A DNA stretch of 64,000 nt from Cycas panzhihuaensis (taxonomy: Eukaryota > Cycadophyta). This document shows positions 23,470 to 37,600 of the stretch, piece by piece. The DNA lies in the NCBI GenBank assembly GCA_023213395.1, contig CM041465.1:92883741-92947740 (forward strand), given 5' to 3'. The translations under genes and the position numbers were made by a program. Below the pieces are notes generated by a model that worked only from the letters and a program-made list of their open reading frames with translations, ran no database searches and was not told where the DNA came from. Within the stretch, counting starts at the first letter, position 1. Each line of letters starts with the position of its first letter.

Positions 23470-26400
23470 GGGCGAGACACTTTGAGTGCATCCTACTCTT
23501 CCTAAGTGGGCACAGGACGGGCCGTTTACCACCTTTGGCAAAAAGACACGTCCCATATTATTCTCCCTCCCAACCCAGGTTCTGGCGCTGCTCTTTCACC
23601 CCCAACATATATTTGGGATGCCTTCGACCCCGATGCCTATTTGTCTTGTTCCGTGGGACCCTTTTTGATGCAAGTCCCAATTGTCTTGTTTGTCTTCACC
23701 CCTCGGGCCTAAAGACACATCCCGTATCATTCTCCCTCCAACCAGTTACTGTTGCTCTTTCACCCCCAGCACATGTTTGGGACACCTCCCCGCACCCCCC
23801 ACCTTGTACCCAAAGACACATCCTGTATCATTCTCCCTCCCAACCTAGGTTCTAGCATTGCTCTTTCACCCCCAGCACATATTTGGGACGCCTTGCCCCC
23901 CGATGCCCGTTTGTCTTGTTCCGTGGCACCCTTTTTGATGGAAGTCCCAATTATCTTGTTTGTCTTCACCCCTTCCATTTTTGTCTCCCCCTCGTGCATT
24001 TCCCTCTTGTTTAGGCTATTTGTTTTTAGTGTTATTGCTGGTCAATTCTCCCCTTTGGATGTTTCATTGTCTGTTTTCTTTCTTTCTATTGGGGGTGTGT
24101 GGCAGCCTCCCTTTTGGTGGTGTCCCTCTTGGGGTGGGGCAGATGCATTACGCGCATCCCCCTCTTCTTAAGTGTGCACCGGATGGGCCGTTTACCAGCT
24201 CGTACCCAAAGACACGTCCCGTATCATTCTCCCTCCCAACCCAGGTTCTGGCGCTGCTCTTTCACCCCCAACATATATTTGGGATGCCTTTCCCCCCGAT
24301 GCCCATTTGTCTTGTTCCGTGGCACCCTTTTTGATGGAAGTCCCAATTGTCTCGTTTGTCTTCACCCCTTCTATTTTTGTCTCCCCCTTATGCGTTTCCC
24401 TCTTGTTTGGGCTGTTTGTTTTTCCCATTGTTGCTGGTCAATTCTCCCCTTTGGATGTTTCATTGTCTGTTTCCTTTCTTTCCGTTGGGTGTGTGTGGCG
24501 GCCTCCCTTTCAGTAGTGTCCCTCTTGGGGTGGGGCAGATGCTTTACGCGCATCCCCCTCTTCCTAAGTGCGCACCAGATAGGCCGTTTACCACCTCGTG
24601 CCCAAAGACACCTCCCATATAATTCTGCCTCCCAACCCAGGTTCTGGTGCTGCTCTTTCACCCCCAGCACATATTTGGGACGCCTTCCCCCCCATTGCCC
24701 ATTTGTCTTGTTCCCTGGCACCATTTTTGACGGAAGTCCCAATTGTCTTGTTTGTCTTCACCCCTTCGATTTTTATCTCCCCCTCGTACATTTCCCTCTT
24801 GTTTGGGCTGTTTGTTTTTCTCGTTGTTGCTAGTCAATTCTCCCCTTTGGATGTTTCGTTGTCTGTTTTCTTTATTTTCGTTGGGGGTGTGTGGTGGCCT
24901 CCCTTTCGGTGGTGTCCCTCTTGGGGTGGGGTAGATGCTTTGCGCGCATCCCCCTCTTCCTAAGTGCACACCGGACGGGCCGTTTACCACCTCATGCCTA
25001 AAGACACGTCCTGTATCATTCTCCCTCCCAACCTAGGTTTTGGCGCTGCTCTTTCACCCCCAACACCTATTTGGGATGCCCTCCCCCTCGATGCCCATTT
25101 GTCTTGTTCCATGGCACCCTTTTTGACGGAAGTCCCAATTGTCCTGTTTGTCTTCACCCCTTCCATTTTTGTCTCCCCCTGTGCGTTTCCCTCTTGTTTG
25201 GGCTGTTTGTTTTTCCCATTGTTGACGGTCAATTCTCCCCTTTGGATGTTTCGTTGTCTGTTTTCTTTCTTTCCGTTGGGGGTGTGTGGCAACCTCCCTT
25301 TCGGTGGTGTCCCTCTTGGGGTGGGGCAGATGCTTCGCACGTATCCCCCTCTTCCTAAGTGCGCACCGGATGGGCCATTTACCACCTCGTGCCCAAAGAC
25401 ACGTCCCGTATCATTCTCCCTCCCAACCCAAGTTCTGGTGCTACTCTTTCACCCCCAGCACATATTTGGGATGCCTTCCCCCCCGATGCCCGTTTGTCTT
25501 GTTTCGTGGCACCCTTTTTGACGGAAGTCCCAATTGTCTCGTTTGTATTCACCCCTTCCATTTTTGTCTCGCCCTCATGTATTTCCCTCTTGTTTGGGCT
25601 GTTTGTTTTTCCCATTGTTGCTGGTCAATTCTCCCCTTTGGATGTTTCCTTGTCTGTTTTATTTCTTTCCGTTGGGGGTGTGTGGTGGCCTCCCTTTCGG
25701 TGGTGTCCCTCTTGGGGTGGGCAGATGCTTTGCGTGCATCCCCCTCTTCCTAAGTGCGCACCGGACGAGCCATTTACCACCTCGTGCCCAAAGACATGTC
25801 CTATATCATTCTCCCTCCCAACCTAGGTTTTGGCGCTGCTCTTTCACCCCCAGCACCTATTTGGGATGCCTTCCCCCTCGATGCTCGTTTGTCTTGTTCC
25901 GTGGCACCCTTTTTGACAGAAGTCCCAATTGTCTTGTTTGTCTTCACCGCTTCTATTTTTGTCTCCCCCTATGCGTTTCCTTCTTGTTTGGGCTGTTTGT
26001 TTTTCCCATTGTTGCCGGTCAATTCTCCCCTTTAGATGTTTCATTGTCTGTTTTCTTTCTTTCCATTGGGGGTGTGTGGCAGCCTCCCTTTCAGTGGTGT
26101 CCCTCTTGGGGTGGGGCAGATGCTTCGCGCGCATCCCCCTCTTCCTAAGTCTTGCTTGCCGGACGGTAGTTTACCACCTCGTGCCCAAAGACACATCCCG
26201 TATCATTCTCCCTCCCAACCCGAGTTACAGCCTGCTCTTTCACCCCCAGCACATATTTGGGATGCCTTCCCCCCCGATGCCCGTTTGTCTTGTTTCGTGG
26301 CACCCTTTTTGATGGAAGTCCCAATTGTCTCGTTTGTCTTCACCCCTTCCATTTCTATCTTGCCCTCGTGCGTTTCCCTCTTGTTTGGGCTGTTTGTTTT

Positions 26401-29400
26401 TCCCAATGTTGCTGGTTAATTTTCCCCTTTGAATGTTTCATTGTTTGTTTTCTTTCTTTCTGTTGGGGGTGTGTGGTGGCCTCCCTTTCGGTGGTGTCCC
26501 TCTTGGGGTGGGGCAGATGCTTTGTGCGCATCCCCCTCTTCCTAAGTGCGCACCAGATGGGCCATTTACCACCTCGTGCCCAAAGACACATCCCGTATAA
26601 TTCTCCCTCCCAACCCAGGTTCTAGTGCTGCTCTTTCACCCCCAGCACATATTTGGGATGCCTTCCCCCCCGATGCCCATTTGTCTTGTTCCCTGGCACC
26701 ATTTTTAATGGAAGTGCCAATTGTCTTATTTGTCTTCACCCCTTCCATTTTTGTCTCCCCCTCATGCGTTTCCCTCTTGTTTGGGCTGTTTGTGTTTCCC
26801 ATTGTTCCTGGTCAATTCTCCCCTTTAGATGTTTTGTTGTCTATTTTCTTTGTTTTTGTTGGGGGTGTGTGGCGGCCTCCCTTTTAGTGGTGTCCCTCTT
26901 AGGGTGGGGCAGATGCTTTACGTGCATCCCCCTCTTCCTAAGTGCGCACTGGATGGACTGTTTACCACCTCGTGCCCAAAGACACGTCCCGTATCATTCT
27001 CCCTCCCAACCCAGGTTCTGGTGCTACTCTTTCACCCTCAGCACCTATTTGGGATGCGTTCCGCTGCGATGCCCATTTGTCTTATTCTGTGGCACCCTTT
27101 TTGACGGAAGTCCCAATTGTCTCGTTTGTCTTCACCCCTTCCATTTTTTTCTCTACCTCGTGCATTTCCCTCTTGTTTGGGCTATTTGTTTTTCCCATTG
27201 TTGCCGGTCAATTCTCCCCTTTGGATGTTTCATTGTTTATTTTCTTTCTTTCCGTTGGGGGTGTGTGGCGGCCTCCCTTTCGGTGGTGTCCCTCTTGGGG
27301 TGGGGCAGATGCTTTGCACGCATCCCCCTCTTCCTAAGTTTGCACCGGATGAGCCGTTTACCACCTTGTGCCCAAAGACATGTCCCATATCATTCTCCTT
27401 CCCAACCCAGGTTTTGGTGCTGCTCTTTCACCCCCAGCACATATTTGGGAGTCCTTCCCCGCCGATGCCCGTTTGTCTTGTTTCGTGGCACCCTTTTTGA
27501 AGGAAGTCCCAATTGTCTCGTTTGTCTTCACCCCTTCCATTTTTGTCTCACTCTCATATGTTTCCCTCTTGTTTGGGCTATTTGTTTCTCCCATTGTTGC
27601 CAGTTAATTCTCCCCTTTGGATGTTTCATTGTCTATTTTCTTTCTTTCCATTGGGCATGTGTGGCGGCCTCCCTTTCGGTGGTGTCCCTCTTGGGGTGGG
27701 GCAGATGCTTTGTGTGCATCCCCCTCTTCCTAAGTGCACACCAGACGGGCCGTTTACCACCTCGTGCCCAAAGACATGTCCCCTATCATTCTCCCTCCCA
27801 ACCTAGGTTCTGGCACTGCTCTTTCACCCCCAGCACGTATTTGGGACGCCTTCCACCTCGATGCCCGTTTATCTTGTTTTGTGGCACCATTTTTGACAGA
27901 AGTCGTAATTATCTCATTTGTCTTCACCCCTTCCATTTTTGTCTTGCCCTCGTGTGTTTCCCTCTTGTTTGGGCTATTTATTTTTCCCATTGTTGCTAGT
28001 CAATTCTCCCATTTGGATGTGTTGTTGTCTATTTTCTTTCTTTCCGTTGGAGCTGTGTGGCGGCCTCCCTTTCGATGGTGTCCCTCTTAGGGTGGGGCAG
28101 ATGCTTTGCGCGCATCCCCCTCTTCCTAAGTGTGCACCGGACGGGCCGTTTACCACCTTGTGCCCAAAGACACGTCCCATATCATTCTCCTTCCCAACCC
28201 AGGTTCTGGTGCTGCTTTTTCACCCCCAACACATATTTGGGACTCCTTCCCCCCCGATGCCCGTTAGTCTTGTTTCGTGGCACCCTTTTTGAAGGAAGTC
28301 CCAATTGTCTCGTTTGTCTTCACCCCTTCCATTTTTGTCTCACTCTTGTATGTTTCCCTCTTGTTTGGGCTATTTGTTTCTCCCACTGTTGCCAGTTAAT
28401 TCTCCCCTTTGGATGTTTCATTGTCTATTTTCTTTCTTTCCGTTGGGCATGTGTGGCAGCCTCCCTTTCGGTGGTGTCCCTCTTGGGGTGGGGCAGATGC
28501 TTTGCATACATCCCCCTCTTCCTAAGTGCGCACCAGACGGGTCGTTTACCACCTCGTGCCCAAAGACATGTCCCGTATCATTCTCCCACCCAACCCAGGT
28601 TCTGGCGCTGCTCTTTCACCCCCAGCACATATTTGGGACGCCTTCCCCCCCGATGCCTGTTTATCTTGTTTCGTGGCACCCTTTTTGACGGAAGTTGTAA
28701 TTATCTCATTTGTCTTCACCCCTTCCATTTTTGTCTTGCCCTCGTGCGTTTCCCTCTTGTTTGGGCTATTTGTTTTTCCCATTGTTGCTAGTCAATTCTC
28801 CCATTTGGATGTTTTGTTGTCTATTTTCTTTCTTTCCGTTGGGTGTGTGTGGCAGCCTCCTTTTCGGTGGTGTCCCTCTTGGGGTGGGGCAGATGCTTTG
28901 CGCACATCCCCCTCTTCCTAAGTGCGCATCGGACGGGCCATTTACCACCTCGTGCTCAAAGACACGTCCTGTATAATTCTCCCTCCCAACCCAGGTTCTG
29001 GTGTTGCTCTTTCACCCCCAGCACATATTTGGGACGCCTTTCCCCCCGATGCCCGTTTGTCTTGTTCCCTAGCACCATTTTTGATGAAAGTCCCAATTGT
29101 GTTGTTTGTCTTCACTGCTTCTATTTTTGTATCCGCCTCATGCATTTCCCTCTTGTTTGGGCTGTTTGTTTTTCCCATTGTTGCTAGTCAAGTCTCCCCT
29201 TTGGATGTTTTGTTGTTTGTTTTCTTTGTTTCTGTTGGGGGTGTGTGGCGTCCTCCCTTTCGATGGTGTCCCTCTTGGGGTGGGGTAGATGCTTTGTGCG
29301 CATCCCCCTCTTCCTAAGTGTGCACTGGACTGGACATTTACCACCTCATGCCCAAAGACACGTCTCGTATCATTGTCCCTCCCAACCCAGGTTCTAGCAC

Positions 29401-32400
29401 TGCTCTTTCACCCCTAGCACATATTTGGGATGCCTTTCCCCTGATGCCCATTTGTCTTGTTCTGTGGCACCCTTTTTGATGAAAGTCCCAATTGTCTTGT
29501 TTGTCTTCACCCCTTCCATTTTTGTCTCTCCCTCGTGTGTTTCTATCTTGTTTGGGCTGTTTGTTTTTCCCATTGTTGCTGGTCAATTCTCCCCTTTGGA
29601 TGTTTCATTGTCTGTTTTCTTTGTTTCCATTGGGGGTGTGTAACGGCCTCCCTTTTGGTGGTGTCCCTCTTGGGGTGGGGCAGATGTTATGCGCACATCC
29701 CCCTCTTCCTAAGTGTGTACCGGATGGGCCGTTTACCACCTCATGCCTAAAGACATATCCCGTATCATTCTCCCTCCCAACCTAGTTTCTGGTGCTGCTC
29801 TTTCAACCCCAGCACATATTTTCGATGCCTTCCCCCCTGATGCCCGTTTGTCTTGTTTGCTGGCACCATTTTGGATGGAAGTCCCAATCGTCTTATTTGT
29901 CTTCACCCCTTCCATTTTTGTCTCCCCCTCATGCATTTCCCTCTTGTTTGGGCTGTTTGTTTTTCCCATTGTTGCCGGTCAATTATCCCCTTTTGAAGTT
30001 TCATTGTCTGTTTTCTTTCTCTTGGTTGGGGGTATGTGGCGGGTTCCCTTTCGGTGGTGTCCCTCTTGGGGTGGGGCAGATGCTTTGCACGCATCCCCCT
30101 CTTCCTAAGTGCGCACTGGATGGGCCGTTTACCACCCATAGCCCAAAGACACGTCCTGTATCATTCCCATTCCCAACCCAGGTTTTGGTGCTGCCCTTTC
30201 ACCCCCAGCACATATTTGGGATGCCTTCCCCCTCGATGCCCATTTGTCTTGTTCCGTAGCACCCTTTGATGGAAGTCCCAATTATCTTGTTTGTCTTCAC
30301 CCCTTCCATTTTTATCTCCCCCTCGTGCGTTTCCCTCTTGTTTAGGCTGTTTGTTTTTCCCATTGTTGCAGGTCAATTCTCCCCTTTGGATGTTTTGTTA
30401 TCTGTTTTCTTTCTTTCCATTGGGGGTATGTGGCAGCCTCCCTTTCGGTGGTGTCCCTCTTGGGGTGGGGCAGATGCTTTACACGCATCGCCCTCTTCCT
30501 AAGTGTGCACCGGATGGGCTGTTTACTACCTCATGCACAAAGACACGTCCCGTATCATTCTCCCTCCCAACACAGGTTCTGGTGCTGCTCTTTCACCCCT
30601 AACACATATTTGGGACGCCTTCCCCCCGAATGCCCGTTTGTCTTGTTCCTTGGCACCCTTTGTGACAGAAGTCCCAATTGTCTTATTTGTCTTCACCCCT
30701 TCCATTTGTGTCTCCCCCTCGTGCATTTCCCTCTTGTTTGGGCTGTTTGTTTTTCCCATTGTTGCCGTTCAATTCTCCCCTTTGGATGTTTTGTTGTCTG
30801 TTTTCTTTCTTTTCATTGGGGGTGTGTGGCAGCCTCCCTTTCGGTGGTGTCCCTCTTGGGGTGGGGTAGATGCTTTGCGCGCATCCCCCTCTTCCTAAGT
30901 CCACACCGGATAAGCCTTTTACCACCTCGTGCCCAAAGACACATTCCATATCATTGTCCCTCCTAACCTAGGTTCTGGCACTGCACTTTCACCCACAGCA
31001 CATATTTGGGATGCCTTCCGCCTCGATGCCCATTTGTCTTGTTCCGTGGAACCCTTTTTGATGGAAGTCCTAATTGTCTCGTTTGTCTTCGCCCCTTCCA
31101 TTTTTGTCTCTCCCTCATGCGTTTCCCTCTTGTTTGGGCTGTTTGTTTTTCCCATTGTTGCTGGTCAATTCTCCCATTTGGATGTTTTGTTATATGTTTT
31201 CTTTGTTTCTGTTGGGGGTGTGTGGCAGCCTCGCTTTCGGTGGTGTCCCTCTTGGGGTGGGGCAGATGCTTTGCGCACATCCCCCTCTTCCTAAGTGCAC
31301 ACCAGATGGGCTGTTTACCACCTCGTGCCTAAAGACATGTCCCATATCATTCTCCCTCCCAACCTAGGTTCTGGTGCTGCTCTTTCACCCCCAGCACATA
31401 TTTGGGATGTCTCTCCCCTGATGCCCACTTGTCATGTTCCCTAGCACCCTTTTTGATGGAAGTCCCAATTGTCTTATTTTTCTTCACCCCTTTCATTTTT
31501 GTCTCCCCCTCATGCATTTCCCTCTTATTTGGGCTATTTGTTTTTCCCATTGTTGCTGGTCAATTCTCCCCTTTGGATGTTTCGTTGTTTGTTTTCTTTC
31601 TTTTGGTTGGGGGTGTGTTGTGGCCTCCCTTTCAGTGGTGTCCCTCTTGGGGTGGGGCAGATGCTTTGCGTGCATCCCCCTATTCCTAACTGCGCACTGG
31701 ATGGGCTGTTTACCACCTCGTTCCCAAAGACACGTTCCATATCGTTCTCCCTCCCAACCCAGGTTCTGGCGCTGCTCTTTCTCCCCCAGCACATATTTGG
31801 GATGCCTTCCCCCCCTGATGCCCATTTGTCTTATTCCGTGGCACCCTTTTTAACGGAAGTCCCAATTGTCTTATTTGTCTTCACCCCTTCCATTTTTGTC
31901 TCCCCCTTGTGCGCTTCTCTCTTGTTTGCGCTGTTTATTTTTCCCATTATTGCTGGTCAATTCTTCCCTTTCGATGTTTGTTTCTTTTCTTTCGATTGGG
32001 GATGTGTGGCAGGCTCCCTTTCAGTGGTGTCCCTCTTGGGGTAGGGCAGATGCTTTGTGCGCATCGCCCTCTTCCTAAGTGTGCACCAGATAGGCTATTT
32101 ACAACATCTGGCCCAAAGAAATGTCCCTTCTCATTCACCCTCCCGACCCAAGTTCTGGCATTACTCTTTCACCCCCAGCTCATATTTAGGACGCCTTCCC
32201 CCCGATGCTCATTTGTCTTGTTCCCTGGAACCCTTTTTGATGGAAGTCCCAATCGTCTTGTTTGTTTTCACCCCTTCCATTTTTTTCTACCCCTCATGCA
32301 TTTCCCTCTTATTTGGGCTATTTATTTTTCCCATTATTGATGGTCAATTCTCCCCTTTGACGTTTTGTTGTCTGTTTTGTTTCTCTCCATTAGGGGTGTG

Positions 32401-34690
32401 TGGTGGCCTCCCTTTCGATGGTGTCCGTCTTGGGTGGGGTAGATGCTTTGCGCGCATCCCCCTCTTCCTAAGTACACACCAGATGCTTTTGGACGCTTCC
32501 CCCCCCCCCGATGCCCATTTGTCTTGTTCCGTGGCACCCTTTTTGACGAAAGCCCTAATTGTCTTGTTTGTCTTCACCCCTTTCATTTTTGTCTCCCCCT
32601 TATGTGTTTCCCTCTTGTTGGGCTGTTTGTTTTTCCCATTGTTGCTAGTCAGTTCTTCCCTTTTGATGTTTCGTTGTTTATTTTCTTTCTTTCAGTTGGG
32701 GGTGTGTGGCAGGCTCCCTTTCGGTGGTGTCCCTCTTGGGGTGGGGCAGATGCTTTGCGTGCATCACCCTCTTTCTAAGTGTGCACTGGACAGGTCGTTT
32801 ACAACCTCTGGCCCAAAGAAATGTCCCTTCTTATTCACCCTCATAACCCAGGTTCTGGCACTGCTCTTTCACCCCCAACTCATATTTGGGATGCCTTCCC
32901 CCTGATGTTGGTTTGTCTTGTTCTCTGGAACCCTTTTCGATAGAAGTCCCAATCGGCTTGATTGTTTTCATCCCTTCCATTTTTGTCTACCCCTCATGCG
33001 TTTCCCTCTTGGTTAGGCTGTTTGTTTTTCCCATTGTTGATGGTCAATTCTCCCCTTCGACGTTTCGTTGTCTATTTTCTTTCTCTCCATTGGGGGTGTG
33101 TGGTGGCCTCCCTTTTGGTGGTGTCCCTCTTGGGATGGGGCAGATGCTTTGCGCGCATCCCCCTCTTCCTAAATGCGCACCGGACAGGCCATTTACCACA
33201 TTGTGCCCAAAGACATGTCCCATATTGTTCCCCCTCCCAACCCAGGTTCTGGCATTGCTCTTTCACCCCCAGCACATATTTGGGATGCCTCCCCACCCCC
33301 CTGCCCAATGCCTGTTGGTCTTGCTCCATGGCACCCTTTTTGATGGAAGCCCTAATCTTCTTGTTTGTCTTCATCCCTTCCATTTTTGTCTCTCCCTCAT
33401 GCATTTCCCTCTTGTTTGGGCTGTTTGTTTTTCCCATTATTGTTGGTCAATTCTCCCCTTTCGAGGTTTTGTTGTCTATTTTCTTTCTTTCAGTTGCAGG
33501 TGTGTTGTGGCCTCCCTTTCGGTGGTGTCCCTCTTGGGGTGGGGCAGATGCTTTGCGTGCATCCCCCTCTTCCTAAGTGCGTACCGAACGGGCTGTTTAC
33601 CACCTCGTGCCCAAAGACACGTCCCGTATCGTTCTCCCTCCCAACCCAGGTTTTGGCGCTGCTCTTTCACCCCCAGCACATATTTGGGACACCCTCTCCC
33701 CTCCCCCGCCCCCCCTAGGATGATCGTTTGTCTTGTTCCCTGGCACCCTCTTTGACAGAAGTCCCAATCGTCTTGTTTGTTTTCACCCCTTCCGTTTTTG
33801 TCTCCCCGTCGTATGTTTTCCTCTTGTTTGGGCTGTTTGTTTTTCCCATTGTTGCTGGCAAATTCTCCCCTTTTGATATTTTGTTGTCTATTTTCTTTCT
33901 TTCGGTTGGGGGTGTGTGGCAGGCTCCCTTTCGGTGGTCTCCCTCTTGGGGTGGGCCAGATGCTTTGCGCGCATCACCCTCTTCCTAAGTGTACACTGGA
34001 CAGGCCATTTACAACCTCTTGCCCAAAGAAACGTCCTTTCTCATTCCCCCTCCCAACCCAGGTTCTGGCACTACTCTTTCACCCCCAGCTCATATTTGGT
34101 ACGACTTCCCCCCTAATGCTCATTTGTCTTGTTCCCTGGAATACTTTTTGACGGAAGTCTCAATCGTCTTGTTTGTTTTCACCCCTTCCATTTTTGTCTA
34201 CCCCTCGTGCATTTCCCTCTTGTTTAGGCTGTTTGTTTTTCCCATTGTTGACGGTCAATTCTCCCCTTCGATGTTTCGTTGTCTATTTTCTCTCTCTTTG
34301 TTGGGGGTGTGTGGCAGCCTCCCTTTCAGTGGTGTCCCTCTTGGGGTGGGGTAGATGCTTTGCGCGTTGGATGCGCCGCTTACCACCTCTGGCCCAAGGA
34401 CCCTCCTCGTATCATTCGCCCTCCCAACCCAGGTTCTAGCGCTGCTCTTTCACCCCTAGCACATATGTGGGACGCCTTTCCCCTCGATGCCTGTTTGTCT
34501 TGTTCCCTGGCACCCTTTTCGATGGAAGTCCCAATTGTCTTGTTTATCTTCACCACTTCCATTTTTTTCCCCCTCATGCATTAATTTTTATCCCCTACTT
34601 CTCCCCTTTTGATGTTTTGGTTGTCTTTCTTCGTTCTCTGGATTGGGCATGTGGTGGCCTCTCTTTCTTCATTGTCAGATTTTCTTGAGT
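23470..34690 (+). repeat. IGS tandem array A, middle spacer (~29 monomers, complete)
   Basis: Complete array of about 11.2 kb. Box anchors run from 23546 to 34396, about 29 in all, spaced about 396 bp. The first two monomers are shortened (23546, 23709, 23813). A truncated monomer lies near 32470-32540 without its box. Typical monomers occupy the 5' and middle parts; diverged types cluster at the 3' end: CCCATAGCCCAAAG near 30140 and AAAGAAATG near 32115, 32815 and 34025. The last monomer near 34396 is shortened and leads into B-like sequence. Long open frames on both strands (for example 26653-27999) are a by-product of the 132-codon monomer length. Confidence 0.95.
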
Positions 34691-37600
34691 GTCGAATGGC
34701 TCGCTTCTCTCCGGAGGGGAAAGTTTTGGCTTGTGACATGTGGTGATATTTCCTTAATCAGAGAGTAGGGGGCATCGTTGGTCCTGCACGGCGTGCACAC
34801 CTGTTTCCCTGAGTCCTCTAGCCCAGTTATGCGTGAAACAGCTCCTGGCAGGTGGTGTTTTTTTCTTGTGCTGGCAGGGGGAACTGTAGGCCCCGCTCAG
34901 TGGATGGACCCTTATTCTATGAGTCCTTTGGCTCAGTTACGTGCGAAACATGGCCGTTCCTTTGCACTTCATGTCGAGTCCCTCTGAGCATTGGCCGTGG
35001 GCCTTTACTAGGTCAGTCGACATGTTGCACATGTTTGGTCCATGTTGTAGCGCATGAGGTGGCACCTTCGATCAGCAGACACGTCCCGTATTATTAACCC
35101 GACTCATGGCAGGTGGTGATTTATCAGTTGGCCAGCAGGGGGGACGTTGGCCCTGCATGGTAGACAGACCCTTATCCTATGATTGCTTTGGTTCAATAAA
35201 CGTGCGAATCGTGGCCGTTCCCTTGTGCTTCATGTTCGTTCCTTCTGAGCATTGGCTTGGGGATGGCAGGCAAACCCTTTACGTGAAGTCCACTGACCCA
35301 ATTATATGCAAAATGGCTCCTGGAAGGCGGTGATTTTTCTTTGTGCTGGCAAGGGGGAATTTTAGGCCCCGCTCGATGGATGGACCCTTATTCCATGAGT
35401 CCTCTCGCTCAATTACGTGCGAAACATGGTTGTTCCTTTGCACTTCATGTCAGGTCCCTCTAAGCATTGGCCTTGGGCCTTTATTAGGTCGGTCGACGAG
35501 TTGCGCATGTTCAATCTATGCTGTACCGCATGAGGTGGCACCTTCGATAAGAAGATGTGTCCCATATTATTGGCCCGACTCATGGCAGGCAGTGATTTAT
35601 CAATTGGCCGGTAAGGGGAATGTTGGCCCTACACAACAGATAGACCCTTGTTCCGTGATTGCTTTGGTTCAATAAACGCATGAATCATGGTCGTTCCCTT
35701 GTGTTTCATGTTTGGACCTTCTGAGCATCGGCCTGGGGATGGTAGGTAGACCCTTTATGTGAAGTCATTTGACCCAATTATGTGCGAAACAGCTCCTAGA
35801 AGGCAGTGATTTTTCTTTGTGCTGGCAGGGGGAACCTTAGGCCCCGCCTGGTGGACGGACCCTTATTTCGTGAGTCCTCTGGCTCAATTATGTGTGAAAC
35901 ATGGTCGTTCCTTTGCACTTTATGTCAAATCCCTCTGAGCATTGGCTTTGGGCCTTTGTTAGGTCAGTCGACGTGTTGCGTGTATTTGGTCCATGCTGTA
36001 GCGCATGAGGTGGCACCTTCGATCAAAGGACACGTCCCATATTATTGACTTGACTCATGGTAGGCAGTGATTTATCATTTGGCCGGTAGGGGGAACATTG
36101 GCCCAGCACGGCAGACAGACCCTTATTCTGTGGTTACTTTGGTACAATAAACGTGCAAATCGTGTTCGTTCCCTTGTGCTTCATGTTCGATCCTTATGAG
36201 CATTGGCCTGGGGATGGCAGGCAGACCCTTTACGTGAAGTCCTCTAACCCAACTATATGCAAAACGACTCTTGGAAGGTGGTGATTTTTCCTTATGCTGG
36301 CAGGGGGGAACCTTAGGCCCCACTCGGTGGACGGACCCTTATTCTGTGAGTCCTCTAGCTTGATTATGTGCGAAACATGGCCGTTCCTTCGCACTTCATG
36401 CCAAGTCCCTCTAAGCATTGGCCTTGGGCCTTTGTTAGGTTAGTCGACGTGTTGCACATGTTCAGTCCATATGTTGTAGTGCATGAGGTGGCACCTTCGA
36501 TCAAAAGACGCATCCCGTATTATTGACACGACTTATGGTAGGTGGTGATTTATGAATTGGCTAACAGGGGGAACATTGGCCCTGCACAGTAGACAAACCC
36601 TTATTCCATGATTGCCTTGGTTTAATAAACGTGCAAAACGTGGCCGTTCCTTTATGCTTCATGTTCGGTCTTTCTAAGCATTGGCCTGGGGACGGCAGGC
36701 AGACCCTTTACGTAAAGTCATCTAACCTAATTATGTGCGAAACGGCTCCTGGAAGGCGGTAATTTTTCATTGTGCTAGTAGGGGGGAACCCTGGGCCCCG
36801 CTCGGTGGAGGGACCCTTATTCCGCAAGTTCTCTAGCTTAATTACATGCGAAACATGGCAGGTTCCTTCGCACTTCATGCCGAGTCCCTCCGAGCAATGG
36901 CCTTGGGCCTTCGTTAGGTCGGTGGACGTGTTGCACATTTTGGGCCCCTGCTATAGTGCATGAGGTGGCACCTTCAAACAAAAGACGTATCCCGTATTAT
37001 TGACCCAACTCATGGCAGGCGGTGATTTATCAATTGGCCGGTAGGGGGCACGTTCGCCCTTCATGGCAGACAGACCCTTATTCTGTCATTCCTTTGGTTC
37101 AATAGTGCTCGAAGCGTGGCCATTCCTTTGTGCTTCATGTTTGGTCCTTTCGAGCATTGGCCTGGGGATGGCAGGTAGACCCTTTCCGGGAAGTCCTCTG
37201 ACCCAATTATGCGCGAAACGGCTCCTGACAGGCTGTGATTTTTCCTTGTGTTGGCAGGGGGAATTGTAGGCCCCGCTAGGAGGACGGACCCTTATTCCAT
37301 GAGTCCTCTGGCTCGATTACGTACAAAACATGGCCGTTCCTTTGCACTTCATGTCGGGTCCCTCCAAGCATTAGCCTTGGGCCTTTGTTAGGTTTGTCGA
37401 TGTATTGCGCGTTTTCGGTCCATGCTGTAGTGCATGAGGTGGCAACATTGATCAAAAGACACATCCGTTCCTTTGTGCTTCATGTTTGGTCTTTCTCAGC
37501 ATTGGCCTAGGGACGGCAGGCAGACCCTTTACGTGAAGTCATCGACACGATTATCGTAAAAGCGGCTCACGAAGGTGGTAATTTTTCATTGTCTTTGGTA

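Noticed and set aside
26653-27999. Long open frame (448 codons), and many others in array A on both strands (e.g. 1464-2399, 55994-57253)
   Set aside because: Products repeat the same 132-residue block because 396 bp is a multiple of three. Overlapping frames are open on both strands, frame is lost wherever a monomer has an indel, and no start context or domain is seen.
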